A stretch of DNA of 64,000 nt, from contig NZ_CP121261.1 of assembly GCF_029637605.1 (NCBI RefSeq), positions 1,240,001 through 1,304,000 on the forward strand, read 5' to 3'. A model generated the notes under the pieces. It searched no databases and was not told where the DNA came from. It worked only from the letters and a program-made list of their open reading frames with translations. This stretch comes from Achromobacter spanius (GTDB taxonomy: Bacteria > Pseudomonadota > Gammaproteobacteria > Burkholderiales > Burkholderiaceae_B). This document shows positions 43,601 through 51,623 of this stretch, one piece after another (the first letter of the stretch is position 1; every line of letters starts with the position of its first letter). The position numbers and the translations under genes are program-made.

Positions 43601-43648
43601 GAGCGTATCGGTCCACGAATGGGATACGCGGTCCTGCTTTTTCAACAT
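40643..43648 (-). CDS. Soluble hybrid histidine kinase (GAF-PAS-GAF-PAS-kinase-receiver)
   Basis: A 1001-residue cytosolic hybrid kinase with no transmembrane helix. In order: GAF-like (about 20-180), PAS (190-320), GAF-like (330-480), PAS (500-600), HisKA with phosphorylatable His near 626 in GGIAHDFNNMLQG, HATPase with NLVINACDAMPNGG (about 741) and GEGTGLGLSMIYGF (about 814), and a C-terminal receiver with Asp near 921 in LLVTDVGLP and Lys in LIVKPF. It senses an intracellular signal. The ATG at 43648 was preferred over one 20 codons upstream. It is the nearest candidate kinase for the NtrC-like regulator at 35850. Confidence 0.92.
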   Translation of the reverse strand: MLKKQDRVSHSWTDTLARLEEERIMLQRIAAGVPLAHVFEHVLHAIEAQSSVELRAAIALVDETGTYLVHNAAPSLPSEFSAAVQRTAIGPNVASWGTAAYTGNPVYVEDIASHPDWKNWRDLALAHGLRSCWSTPIKAPDGRLLGVFSNYYSVARSPSAHDIEAIAVVTRSAALVIERHLTDAALRTSGERWRAMFDGMQEAFFLSEALRDDDGRIVDFRFLEVNPAFERQSGMKEGDTLGHTLREMIPGVPGQIMDAFAQVVETGEPIQFEFAVPGPKEAWYEARARKEGDDRMMALFLDVTARKLAETELWEGQHRKNFLLSLVDRMRALHHQREIEHAACAGLGQHLALGLAAVLERPDENGPVTLSACWRSEADLAAQQALEPDQMDEDFHAAMRKGRTAYLQPMVAEQGGEVRPSAIVVPMRRWGRQGGALLVRPLATSRLRAGDVAFLEEVCERLCDAVERSQYARTLEQRVEDAIAERDRIWRLSPELLAVIDGQDRFVSVNPAVRPILGWSPEQFLSMGLNELIHPDDLAATRDTIALASQGNPAQTVRHMENRLLTRDGTYRWITWSMSWSQDNLYMTGRDDTDLKVQAETLRDTEQALRQSQKMEAVGRLTGGIAHDFNNMLQGITGALYLIQRKLAAGTPEQAQRFINVAMDSANRAAHLTQRLLTFSRRQPIDPKPFSAAPTLQSMADLFHRYTGEGVRLSFKLEPDLWTVRCDRNQFENALLNLVINACDAMPNGGELTVAALNTRLDEATLRPYPGVSPGEFVEVSVTDVGCGMPPDVLAHAFDPFFTTKPLGEGTGLGLSMIYGFAKQAGGMAVLESVVGQGTTVKLLLPRYEGAPDAAQRPEPAAHRTQDATQPSVVVVVEDDTNVRDMVREFLAEQGMQVLTAADGEAGLELVLHTTDIDLLVTDVGLPALNGRQLADAARAAHPGLKVLLMTGYAESAARGAGFLEHGIELIVKPFSLEVLGERVQRMLDESELERDGSRAG

Positions 43649-44080
43649 GTGTGCCCCTTTTCCTGCGTGTACTGTATTGCGGGGCTTCGACTCGATGCCG
43701 AAACGCAAGGTAACGCGACGCTACCGTTCCTGCCCCGTCTCCAAGCACTGCTGCGCGCAGCCGCATGGCGTTTGCTTCAAGGTGCAGAATACGCGCGGCC
43801 CGCGCGGCGATCAATTGGCTGCATTGCGACTGCGCTTGCCCGTAGGCGGCCAGCAAGGCCGCATATTCGCGCTACAGCGCTTGACGGTCTTGAGTGGAAA
43901 TCATCCTCGCCGCGCACAGGGAAATCCATTACTGACGTGTCTGCGCCGCTTAAATATGATCACCGGACCATACCGGCACGCCAGCCCGCCCCGGGCCTGG
44001 AAAAGACGTTTCTGAGAACGCCGCGCGCCATTTCGCCCCGGTCGCGGCCGGTCCGCGGACTCTACGCAGTGGAGTGCCCG
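43649..44080. other. Gap between kinase and FlhD-like gene
   Basis: No intact gene is supported in these 430 bases. The minus strand holds a coiled-coil coding relic (43749-43904). No -24/-12 element was seen for either flanking gene. Confidence 0.5.
43749..43904 (-). pseudogene. Possible relic of a coiled-coil protein N-terminus
   Basis: From an ATG at 43904 the minus strand reads MISTQDRQAL, an in-frame TAG at 43872-43874, then a helical, protein-like segment EYAALLAAYGQAQSQCSQLI followed by ARILHLEANAMRLRAAVL. The heptad-like pattern and residue choice look like a real coiled-coil N-terminus, perhaps of a DUF2325-type protein, but the frame then decays into unstructured sequence. The family guess is from memory and uncertain. 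Confidence 0.35.
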
Positions 44081-44395
44081 ATGCCGAAATCCACCGAACT
44101 TCTGCGCGATATCCACGAAGCCAACCTCATGTATTTGCTGCTGCTGCAGCGCATTGCGCGACAAGGCAATGCCGACGAGGTAAGTGGCCTGCATATGTCG
44201 GCGCAGGCTTGCCGGTGGTTGGCAGACCTGGAGCCTGCGGCGTTGACCCGACTGGCGCGCAGCAGCGTGCTGCTGGCGCAATTGAAACTGGCGCCACACA
44301 GTTTGCTGTCAGCGCTGAGCCAAGGCATTGACGCCACCTTGGCCGAGCGCAACCCGTCTGTTTCGCCCGGGCCGCGGCCCCTCGTTCCGCGCTAG
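44081..44395 (+). CDS. Orphan FlhD-like regulator
   Basis: A 104-residue protein resembling flagellar master regulator FlhD: STELLRDIHEANLMYLLLLQRIARQ corresponds to the FlhD start SELLxxIYDINLSYLLLAQRLI, and the AALTRLARSSVLLAQLKL stretch fits the second conserved block. FlhD normally works as a complex with FlhC, but no flhC lies in the window. GGAG stands seven bases before the ATG at 44081. It may be a stand-alone paralogue that modulates FlhDC or binds another partner. Confidence 0.8.
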   Translation: MPKSTELLRDIHEANLMYLLLLQRIARQGNADEVSGLHMSAQACRWLADLEPAALTRLARSSVLLAQLKLAPHSLLSALSQGIDATLAERNPSVSPGPRPLVPR

Positions 44396-44799
44396 GCCGT
44401 GGGCTGCTCTTGCGGGCCGTGGCAACACACGCAGAGCTTGTTGCCCTCGGCATCGCGGAAATAGGCGCCGTAATAATTCGCGTGGTAGTCGGGCCGCAAC
44501 CCGGGTGGGCCTTCGCACGTGCCGCCCAGCGACAAGGCCAACGCGTGGCAGCGGTCCACCGTCGCCCGGTCTGCCGCCAGAAATGCCGTCATCTGCCCGT
44601 TGCCTGGCTCAGCGGCTTTACCGTCATGGGGCGCGGTGATCACAAATAGCGGCCGGCCCCCGCCGGCGGGCTGCCACCCTGCCCAGGGGATCTGGCGCTC
44701 AATGAATCGAAGCTCGAGCCCAAGCGCCTCGGCCAGCGGCGAATAGAAGGAAAACGCGCGTTCGAAGTCGCGAATGCCGACGCATACATGAGAAAACAT
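44392..44799 (-). CDS. VOC-family (glyoxalase/dioxygenase fold) protein
   Basis: A 135-residue protein with two beta-alpha-beta-beta-beta modules: FSHVCVGIRDFERAFSFYSPLAEALG at the start and GPPGLRPDYHANYYGAYFRDAEGNKLCVCC at the end, giving the metal-ligand positions of the vicinal-oxygen-chelate fold. Reaction unknown. Start at 44799; the upstream in-frame extension lacks family similarity. Convergent with the FlhD-like gene (four-base overlap of the ends) and on the same strand as the MFS gene upstream. Confidence 0.85.
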   Translation of the reverse strand: MFSHVCVGIRDFERAFSFYSPLAEALGLELRFIERQIPWAGWQPAGGGRPLFVITAPHDGKAAEPGNGQMTAFLAADRATVDRCHALALSLGGTCEGPPGLRPDYHANYYGAYFRDAEGNKLCVCCHGPQEQPTA

Positions 44800-44830
44800 G
44801 AGGGACTCTCTGGAAGGGACGGAGGTTGAA

Positions 44831-46105
44831 TTATGTCTGGTTTGGGACATGGTTTGGCGCCCCGCGCACGCCACTTGTCCGCCACGCCAACCCCGCGCTG
44901 ATCGACAGCGCTATCGTCAATAGCCCGCCAGCCATTGCGGCAACGCCCGGCCATTGGTTGGCGGCCCAGAAGTGTCCGCCCCAGGCGCCCAGCACGCTGG
45001 ACCCGACGTAATACACCAGCAGGTACAACGACGCGCCCAGCGCCTTGTAGCCACGCGCCATCTGGCCGACCCAGCCGCTGGCCACCGCGTGTGCGGCGAA
45101 GAAGCCGAAGGTGAACACCACGATACCGGCGATCAGGATGCCTAGCGTGTCCGACAGCGTCAGCAGCAGCCCGGCCAATGCCAGGCCGGTGGCGGCGGAC
45201 AGCATGGCGCCTCGGCCGTGGCGGTCGGCCAGGCGGCCGAAAAAGGTGGACGCGAATATACCTACCAGGTAAACGACGAAGATGAAGCCGATGAAGGTCT
45301 GGCTTAGCGAAAACGGCGGCAGCAGAAGGCGAAAGCCCACGTAGTTGTAGACCGTGACGAAGGCGCCCATCAGCAGTCCACCCATGGCGAATAGCGCGCA
45401 CAGCGGGCCGTTCTTCATGTGCGCGCCCACGCCCGCCCGCACATCGCCCAACACGCCGGCCCAGCCGCGCCCGCGTTGCGGCGTGAAGCGGCGCGATGCG
45501 GGCAGCAGCCACATGAACAGCGCGGCGGCCACGATGCCCACAACGCCCAGCGTGCCCAGCGCGGCGCGCCAGCCAAAATGGTCGGACACCAGGCCGGTAA
45601 TGACGCGGCCCGACAGCCCGCCGAATGCGCTGCCGCTGATGTACAGGCCCATCACGAAGCCCAGCGTGTCGGGTTCCACTTCTTCAGCCAGGTAGGCCAT
45701 GGCGACCGCCGGCACGCCGCCCATCGCCACGCCTTGCAGCGCGCGCAGCGCCAGCAGGCTGTGCCAGTCCGGCGCCACGGCGGCGATGGTGCCCAACACG
45801 GCGGACGCCAGCAAGGACCACGCCATGATGCGCTTGCGCGGCAGCGCCTGCGAAAACAGGCCGACGAAGAAAATCGCAATGGCCAGCAAGCCCGTGCACA
45901 GTGACAGCACCAGGCTGCTTTGCGCGGGCGATACGCCGAACGAGCCGGTGAACAGGGGCATCAGCGGCTGCACGCAATACAAGAGCGAAAAAGTGGAAAA
46001 GCCGGCGGCGAACAAAGCCCATTGGGCGCGGCGCAGTTCGGGGGTGCCGCGCGCCAGATAGTCGGCGGGGGTGGGCGTGGAAGAACTGGCGGAGGGGGTA
46101 GACAT
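44831..46105 (-). CDS. MFS exporter (AraJ/YnfM-like)
   Basis: A 424-residue major facilitator with 12 hydrophobic segments. Typical motif A-like loops are present (FSQALPRKRIMAWSLL; FGRLADRHGRGAML), with the YCVQPLMPLFTGSFGVSPAQSSLVLS segment common in drug/sugar efflux members such as YnfM. The start is the ATG at 46105 (MSTPSASSS); a longer frame is unlikely. It stands divergent from the LysR gene with paired palindromes between, so LysR probably controls it. Confidence 0.88.
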   Translation of the reverse strand: MSTPSASSSTPTPADYLARGTPELRRAQWALFAAGFSTFSLLYCVQPLMPLFTGSFGVSPAQSSLVLSLCTGLLAIAIFFVGLFSQALPRKRIMAWSLLASAVLGTIAAVAPDWHSLLALRALQGVAMGGVPAVAMAYLAEEVEPDTLGFVMGLYISGSAFGGLSGRVITGLVSDHFGWRAALGTLGVVGIVAAALFMWLLPASRRFTPQRGRGWAGVLGDVRAGVGAHMKNGPLCALFAMGGLLMGAFVTVYNYVGFRLLLPPFSLSQTFIGFIFVVYLVGIFASTFFGRLADRHGRGAMLSAATGLALAGLLLTLSDTLGILIAGIVVFTFGFFAAHAVASGWVGQMARGYKALGASLYLLVYYVGSSVLGAWGGHFWAANQWPGVAAMAGGLLTIALSISAGLAWRTSGVRGAPNHVPNQT

Positions 46106-46145
46106 CTGGAAATCTCGAAGGGCAAACGGGCTCGTGACCCGTACA

Positions 46146-46186
46146 GGAAAAGTAGACTTTTCCCCTTCATATGTCCAATATATGAA
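46146..46186. promoter_or_regulatory. Two palindromes, likely LysR operator
   Basis: GGAAAAGT-AG-ACTTTTCC (46146-46163) and TTCATAT-N7-ATATGAA (46166-46186) are both perfect inverted repeats in the region between the MFS and LysR genes. The second has the T-N11-A character of LysR-type boxes. Confidence 0.55.
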
Positions 46187-46212
46187 ACTTGCACTCACCA
46201 TATTTTTAAACG

Positions 46213-47124
46213 ATGGAACTACGACACCTGCGCTATTTCACGGCCGTGGCCGAAGAGCTGCATTTCACGCGGGCGGCGGCGCGCCTGGGTATCGGCCAGC
46301 CGCCATTAAGCCAGCAGATTCAACAGCTTGAGCGCGAAATTGGCACACCGCTTTTTTTGCGGCTGCCGCGAGGGGTGGACCTGACCGAGGCAGGCGCCCG
46401 GTTCCTGGAGGATGCGCGCGCCATTCTGGCCAGTGCCGACCGCGCCATCGACACCGCCCGCCGACTGGGGCGCGGCGAGCGCGGCGCCATCACGGTGGGC
46501 TTCACGGCGTCGGCTGTCTTTCACCCTTACCTGCCCCGCGCCATCCGCGCTTACCGCGACCGCTACCCCGACGTGCGCGTCACGCTGACCGAAAGCAACA
46601 CCATTTCCCTGTTGCGCGGCCTGCGGCTGGGCGAGGTCGACGTGGCTTTTGTACGCCCACCGTATCTGCTGGACCCGGAGTTCGAGTCCGAGCGCGTGCT
46701 GGACGAGCCCATGCTGGTCGCCCTGCCCCCGGACCACCCGCTGAGCCGCCGCCGCAGCGTGCCGATTGCCGCACTGGCCGACGAAGACTTCGTGCTGTAT
46801 CCACGGCCTATCGGCGCGGGTTTGTATGACGCCATCCAGTCGGCCTGCCAGCGTGCGGGCTTTGCGCCGCGCGTGATTCAGGAAGCGCCGCAAATGGCGT
46901 CCATCGTCAGCCTGGTCGCGGCAGGTGTCGGTATCTCGGTGGTGCCGGCCGCCATGCGGCACATGGGCGCGGAAGGCATTGAATACCGGCCGATCAAGGG
47001 GGACGCGCCGCACGCGCTGCTGGACATGGCGTACCGCCGCCACGACCGCTCCATCGCCGCCGTCAACGCCGTGGCAATGCTGCGCCAGCTTGCGCACCCA
47101 GAGCTCCCGCCCTCCGACGAATAG
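46213..47124 (+). CDS. LysR-family transcriptional regulator
   Basis: A 303-residue LysR protein: N-terminal winged helix (MELRHLRYFTAVAEELHFTRAAARLGIGQPPLSQQIQQLE region, residues 1-60) and a periplasmic-binding-like effector domain (about 90-300). It is encoded divergently from the MFS exporter and is probably its regulator; the inducer is unknown. Confidence 0.93.
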   Translation: MELRHLRYFTAVAEELHFTRAAARLGIGQPPLSQQIQQLEREIGTPLFLRLPRGVDLTEAGARFLEDARAILASADRAIDTARRLGRGERGAITVGFTASAVFHPYLPRAIRAYRDRYPDVRVTLTESNTISLLRGLRLGEVDVAFVRPPYLLDPEFESERVLDEPMLVALPPDHPLSRRRSVPIAALADEDFVLYPRPIGAGLYDAIQSACQRAGFAPRVIQEAPQMASIVSLVAAGVGISVVPAAMRHMGAEGIEYRPIKGDAPHALLDMAYRRHDRSIAAVNAVAMLRQLAHPELPPSDE

Positions 47125-47231
47125 CGCGCGTATAGCCCTGTCGCGTTTGTCATGTTCTGTATAACCCTGGCCGACGGCGGAAGAGTACATTGCGCTACCG
47201 GTGATCCGTCCCTGAGAGATGGATGGATGCT

Positions 47232-47265
47232 TTGATACCTCCTCTTGATACCTCCTATTGATAGG
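47232..47265 (+). repeat. 13-bp tandem repeat with SD-pairing hairpin
   Basis: TTGATACCTCCTC, TTGATACCTCCTA and a partial TTGATAGG follow one another. CCTCCT is the reverse of a Shine-Dalgarno sequence, and CCTATTGATAGG (47254-47265) can fold over the AGGTG ribosome site of the GTG-start gene at 47273. Confidence 0.55.
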
Positions 47266-47272
47266 TGACCCC

Positions 47273-48919
47273 GTGCGACGTACCCTTCTGGCCTTGGCCC
47301 TTGCAACCCTTCCCGGCTTGGGCGCCGCCGCCGCGCTCAGTTCCTCCATCGGTGCGGTCACCGTGTATCAGGACCGCGCGGTGGTGACTCGTTCCGCCAG
47401 CAGCGAACTCGCCGCGGGCGAACATGAACTGGTTCTGGAAAACCTGCCGGCGTCGTTGCAGGAAAATTCCTTGCAAGTGTCCGCCAAGAGCACCGGCCAG
47501 GCGTCATTGCTGGACGTCAAGGTGCGCGACGCCTTTCGGGCCGACGCCACCAACGAGCGCGTTCGCACCCTGCAAGAGCAAGTGCGCAAACTGGAAGGCC
47601 AGTTGGCCGGGCTGGACGATGAGGCCGCCGTGTTGGAGAACCAGCGCGAACTGGTGCTGATGATGCAGCGAGGCGCCACCGAGCCATCCAAGGACAGTGC
47701 CCGCCTGACGTTGGACGAATTGAAAGCCATCCAGACCCTTAGCGCCGACAGTCTGGGCAAGACGCTGGCGGGGCTGCGCCAGGTGGCCGAGCGCAAGGAA
47801 GCCCTGGAACGGGAATTGTCCGCGCTGCAAAGCCAGATGAACATCGTGCGAGGCCAATTGAGCAGGCGCAGCAAGACCGTCACGCTGCGCGTGAACCTGG
47901 CGCGCGCCGGCAAGGTGGACCTGGCGGTGTCGTATGCGGTGGGCGGCGCGCGTTGGACGCCCGCTTACGATGCACGCTTGCGCCCCGCCGACCGCAGCGT
48001 GGATCTGGGTTACTTCGGCGTCGTGCGGCAGAACACGGGCGAAGACTGGAACAGCGTGAAGCTGACCTTGTCGACCGCGCGCCCGGCGCTGGGCGGCGGT
48101 GCGCCCACCTTGACGCCATGGATCATCGACGTGGCGGCGCCGCCGCCACCGCCCCGCCCCGTGGCCGCGCCGGCTCCCGCCGTGAGCAGCGAGATGATGA
48201 GAAAGCGCGCTCCACTCGCAGGCAGCCAGGCGTATGCCGACGCCGCCATGGCCGAAGCGGTGCCGGAACCCATCGACGTGCAGACCGCGCAAGTGCAGAA
48301 CGACGCCACCAGCGCGTCATTCCAGATCAAGACCCCGGCCACGCTGGCGTCCGACAATACGTCGCAGCGCGTGGCCATCACCACGGCCAAGCTGCCCGCC
48401 ACCTTGCAGTACCAGTCCACGCCCGCGCTGCGCGAAGCAGTGTTCCTGACCGCTCTAGCCAGCAACAGCACCGACTTCCCCTTCCTGGCCGGCTCGCTCA
48501 ATACCTTCCTGGATGACGCCTTCGTCGCGTCCGGTTCGCTCAAGGCGGTGATGCCGGGCGAAAAGGTCGAGCTTGCAATGGGCGCCGACGACGGCATCTC
48601 GATCAAGCGCCAACTGGTCAACCGCTTCACCGAAAGCACGGGGTTTTCCGGCAGCGGCAAGCGTGTGACCTACGAATACAAGATCAAGGTGAAGAACAAC
48701 AAGGCCACCAAGGAACAGGTGGTGTTCAAGGACAGGCTGCCGGTGTCTCGCAACGAGAAAATCGTGGTCAAGCTGCTGTCGCCCGCCGACCGCGACGTCA
48801 AGCGCGAGGAAGATGGCAAGCTTGCCTGGGAATGGGAGCTGGAGCCGGGTAAGTCCCGAGAAACCGTGCTGAAGTTCTCGGTGGACTATCCCGGCGACAT
48901 TGACGTGTCGGGTATTTGA
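47273..48919 (+). CDS. DUF4139 (mucoidy-inhibitor MuiA-like) exported protein
   Basis: A 548-residue protein with a signal peptide (LLALALATLPGLGAAAA), a DUF4140-like N-terminal beta part (SIGAVTVYQDRAVVTRSAS), a long coiled coil (about 75-195) and a C-terminal DUF4139 beta domain (about 210-545; VSYAVGGARWTPAYDARL, FLDDAFVASGSLKAVMPGEKVEL). The family includes MuiA-like proteins; the mechanism is unknown. The GTG at 47273 is seven bases after AGGTG; the upstream TTG is less likely. Confidence 0.88.
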   Translation: MRRTLLALALATLPGLGAAAALSSSIGAVTVYQDRAVVTRSASSELAAGEHELVLENLPASLQENSLQVSAKSTGQASLLDVKVRDAFRADATNERVRTLQEQVRKLEGQLAGLDDEAAVLENQRELVLMMQRGATEPSKDSARLTLDELKAIQTLSADSLGKTLAGLRQVAERKEALERELSALQSQMNIVRGQLSRRSKTVTLRVNLARAGKVDLAVSYAVGGARWTPAYDARLRPADRSVDLGYFGVVRQNTGEDWNSVKLTLSTARPALGGGAPTLTPWIIDVAAPPPPPRPVAAPAPAVSSEMMRKRAPLAGSQAYADAAMAEAVPEPIDVQTAQVQNDATSASFQIKTPATLASDNTSQRVAITTAKLPATLQYQSTPALREAVFLTALASNSTDFPFLAGSLNTFLDDAFVASGSLKAVMPGEKVELAMGADDGISIKRQLVNRFTESTGFSGSGKRVTYEYKIKVKNNKATKEQVVFKDRLPVSRNEKIVVKLLSPADRDVKREEDGKLAWEWELEPGKSRETVLKFSVDYPGDIDVSGI

Positions 48920-48951
48920 AGCCTTGAAGCCTTGAAGCTGCCGCCGCCCGC

Positions 48952-50169
48952 TCAATGGCGGCGGCAGAAGTCGATGAATGCGTCCGGCTCCAAGGGAATG
49001 GACAGGCCATAGCCTTGGGCCACGTCGCAGCCCAGTTCGCGCAGCAGTTGCAGGTCGCGCTCTTGCTCCACCCCTTCGGCCACCACCCGCCGGCCCAGCA
49101 CGCGACCCATTTCGATGGCGGCGGCCACTACCGCGCGGGACGCGGCTTCGCGGTGCATGTGCACAATGAAGTCGCGGTCGATCTTCAATTCGGTAAATGG
49201 CATGGCCGAGAACAGCCGCATCGACGCGATGCCGGCGCCAAAATCGTCCATCGCCAATTCAAAGCCGCGCACCCGCAGCAGGTTCAACACCGACGACAGC
49301 GCCAGCCAATCGTTGACGGGCTCGTCCTCGGTCAGTTCCACCTTCACCAATCGCGCCGGCAAACCCGCCCGCGCGACCCGTTTTTCCAGCACGGCGGGCA
49401 AATCCCGCGAACACAGCGTGGAAGACGACGCGTTGATGGCGATGGGCACGGCGATCTCTTCAGCGTGCAGGGTTTGCAGCACTTCGAGCACGCGATCCGT
49501 CACCCGCAGGAACAACATCCGATCCATGCCCAGACGATGCGCGGCGGGCACGAAATCAGCGGCCGAGATGGCGCCAAGTTCGGGATGGTCCCAGCGCGAC
49601 AGGGCCTCGGCGGCCACGACCTGCCCCGTCGACAGGCTCATCTGCGGTTGCAGCACCACGCTCATGCCCTCGCCCGTGATCAAGGCGCGGCCCAACTCGG
49701 CTTCGATGACTTCGCGACGTATCGATTGTTGCCGGGGCGTCGTCACATCCTCCGCCGCCAGGCCCGCCTTGACCGCCTGATGCATGGACGTGCGCGACAC
49801 CGGCTTGGACAACGCCTGCGCCGAGGGGCAGCCCGCCTGCAGCGCCAGCCGCACATGGGACTCCAGCAATTCGTCGCTAAGGCTGCTGATCCAGATGATG
49901 GGCGGCATGCTTTTCAGGCGGCCCACGTCGACCAGCCGCCGCAGTTCGTTGGGCAGATGCGTGCCGTCGCCGTCGCTCATGACGATGTCGCTGATCACCA
50001 GATCGTAGAACTGGCGGCCCAATGCACTGATGGCTTCCGTGCTGCTGCCCACGCCGGCAACACGCCGATACCCCAACGCCAGCAGCATGTTCTGCAGGTA
50101 AGCGCGTTCAACGGGATGATCTTCCACCAGAAGAATCCGCCGTGCGGCGCCAGCGTCTGTTTTGGGCAT
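48952..50169 (-). CDS. REC-EAL response regulator (RocR-like c-di-GMP phosphodiesterase)
   Basis: A 405-residue response regulator. The receiver (about 10-130) has Asp in LVISDIVMSDGDG and Lys in ALSKPV. The EAL domain (about 155-405) keeps EALSRW, Asn of INASSST, ELTEDE, DDFGAG, KIDRDF, AEGVEQ and QGYGLSIP, so catalysis should be intact. The layout is that of Pseudomonas RocR: phosphorylation changes hydrolysis of c-di-GMP. No kinase gene is adjacent. Confidence 0.92.
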   Translation of the reverse strand: MPKTDAGAARRILLVEDHPVERAYLQNMLLALGYRRVAGVGSSTEAISALGRQFYDLVISDIVMSDGDGTHLPNELRRLVDVGRLKSMPPIIWISSLSDELLESHVRLALQAGCPSAQALSKPVSRTSMHQAVKAGLAAEDVTTPRQQSIRREVIEAELGRALITGEGMSVVLQPQMSLSTGQVVAAEALSRWDHPELGAISAADFVPAAHRLGMDRMLFLRVTDRVLEVLQTLHAEEIAVPIAINASSSTLCSRDLPAVLEKRVARAGLPARLVKVELTEDEPVNDWLALSSVLNLLRVRGFELAMDDFGAGIASMRLFSAMPFTELKIDRDFIVHMHREAASRAVVAAAIEMGRVLGRRVVAEGVEQERDLQLLRELGCDVAQGYGLSIPLEPDAFIDFCRRH

Positions 50170-50484
50170 TACGTTCCGTCCTAATGGATAGGGCGCTATT
50201 TATAGGGCGGGCCTTCGCAGGCGACCGCTGGTTTTCTGCGGGTTCATGCTACGGCATTGCCGCGCGATCTGTCGCCATGGAGAAAGGGCTACGGCAATTT
50301 CCCCGCCGATAGGCGTAGGTTTGGGAACACCTGGCCGCTCTTGCCTCGATCCGTTGTCGATACGCAACGCCCATGGCTCCACCAGACGGTGGCAGCCCTC
50401 AGTCTGCGAGGCTGCGCGGCCAGTGCGATAATGGCGGCCATCACGCATCCAGCGCATTAGCGCATCTACGGCACGGAGCCCCCC
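50170..50484. other. Intergenic region with a promoter-like -10
   Basis: No gene is supported in these 315 bases. A GATAAT hexamer at 50427-50432, about 50 bases before the DAHP synthase start, is a candidate -10 element; its -35 is weak. Confidence 0.4.
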
Positions 50485-51615
50485 TTGACCCGCATTGACG
50501 ACCCCCAGCACGACCGCGAGGTCGGCACGGCCGACTCCACCCAGGACAACACGCGCACCGACGACACCCGCATCAGCGCCGTGCGTCCGTTGATTTCGCC
50601 CGCGTTGCTGCAAGACGAGTTACCCGTATCCCCCGCCATCCAGAATCTGGTTGAGCAAAGCCGCGCCGAGATCGCCAACGTGCTGCATGGCCGTGACGAC
50701 CGCCTGCTGATCGTCGTCGGCCCCTGCTCCATCCATGACCATGGCCAGGCCATGGACTACGCGCGCCAGTTGCGGGCCGCGGTGGACCAGCACAAGAAAG
50801 ACCTGCTGATCGTCATGCGCGTCTACTTCGAAAAGCCGCGCACCACCGTGGGCTGGAAGGGCTACATCAACGACCCCCGCCTTGACGGCAGCTTCCGCAT
50901 CAACGAAGGCTTGCGCCGCGCCCGCGAACTGTTGCTGGACATCAGCGGCCTGGGCCTGCCCATTGCCACCGAATTCCTGGACCTGCTCAGCCCGCAATAC
51001 ATCGCGGACTTGATCGCCTGGGGCGCCATCGGCGCGCGCACCACCGAAAGCCCCAGCCACCGCCAACTGAGCTCTGGCCTGAGCTGCCCGCTGGGTTTCA
51101 AGAACGGCACCGACGGCGGCGTGCAGATTGCCGCCGACGCCATGGTGGCCGCCAGCGCCAAGCACGCCTTCATGGGCATGACGAAGATGGGCATGGCCGC
51201 CATTTTTGAAACGCGCGGCAATCAGGACACGCACGTGATCCTGCGTGGCGGCAAGCAAGGCCCGAACTATGACGCGGCCAGCGTTGACGCCTGTTGCGCC
51301 GCCCTGCGCGCCGCCGGCCAGCGCGAACAGGTCATGATCGACTGCTCGCACGCCAACTCCAACAAGTCGCATCTGCGCCAGATCGACGTGGCCCAGGATA
51401 TCGCCGCGCAGCTATCCCAGGGCGATGCCCGCATCACCGGCGTCATGATCGAAAGCCATCTGGAAGAAGGCCGCCAGGACCTGAAGCCCGGCCTGCCCTT
51501 GCGCCGTGGCGTGTCGATTACCGACGCCTGCCTGGGCTGGACCCAGACGGAACCGGTGCTGGACACGCTGGCGCAGGCAGTGCGTCAGCGCCGCGTCATT
51601 GCCGCCCAGCGCTAG
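50485..51615 (+). CDS. aroG: Class I 3-deoxy-7-phosphoheptulonate (DAHP) synthase
   Basis: A 376-residue enzyme joining erythrose 4-phosphate and phosphoenolpyruvate in the first shikimate step. Motifs are GPCSIHDHGQAMDYA, FEKPRTTVGWKG, the KNGTDGG loop and DCSHANSNKSHLRQ, all as in AroF/AroG/AroH. The N-terminal 25-30 residues are acidic and longer than in E. coli AroG (about 350 residues). The start is TTG at 50485, six bases after GGAG. Feedback specificity (Phe, Tyr or Trp) cannot be decided. Confidence 0.93.
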   Translation: MTRIDDPQHDREVGTADSTQDNTRTDDTRISAVRPLISPALLQDELPVSPAIQNLVEQSRAEIANVLHGRDDRLLIVVGPCSIHDHGQAMDYARQLRAAVDQHKKDLLIVMRVYFEKPRTTVGWKGYINDPRLDGSFRINEGLRRARELLLDISGLGLPIATEFLDLLSPQYIADLIAWGAIGARTTESPSHRQLSSGLSCPLGFKNGTDGGVQIAADAMVAASAKHAFMGMTKMGMAAIFETRGNQDTHVILRGGKQGPNYDAASVDACCAALRAAGQREQVMIDCSHANSNKSHLRQIDVAQDIAAQLSQGDARITGVMIESHLEEGRQDLKPGLPLRRGVSITDACLGWTQTEPVLDTLAQAVRQRRVIAAQR

Positions 51616-51623
51616 GAAATTCC

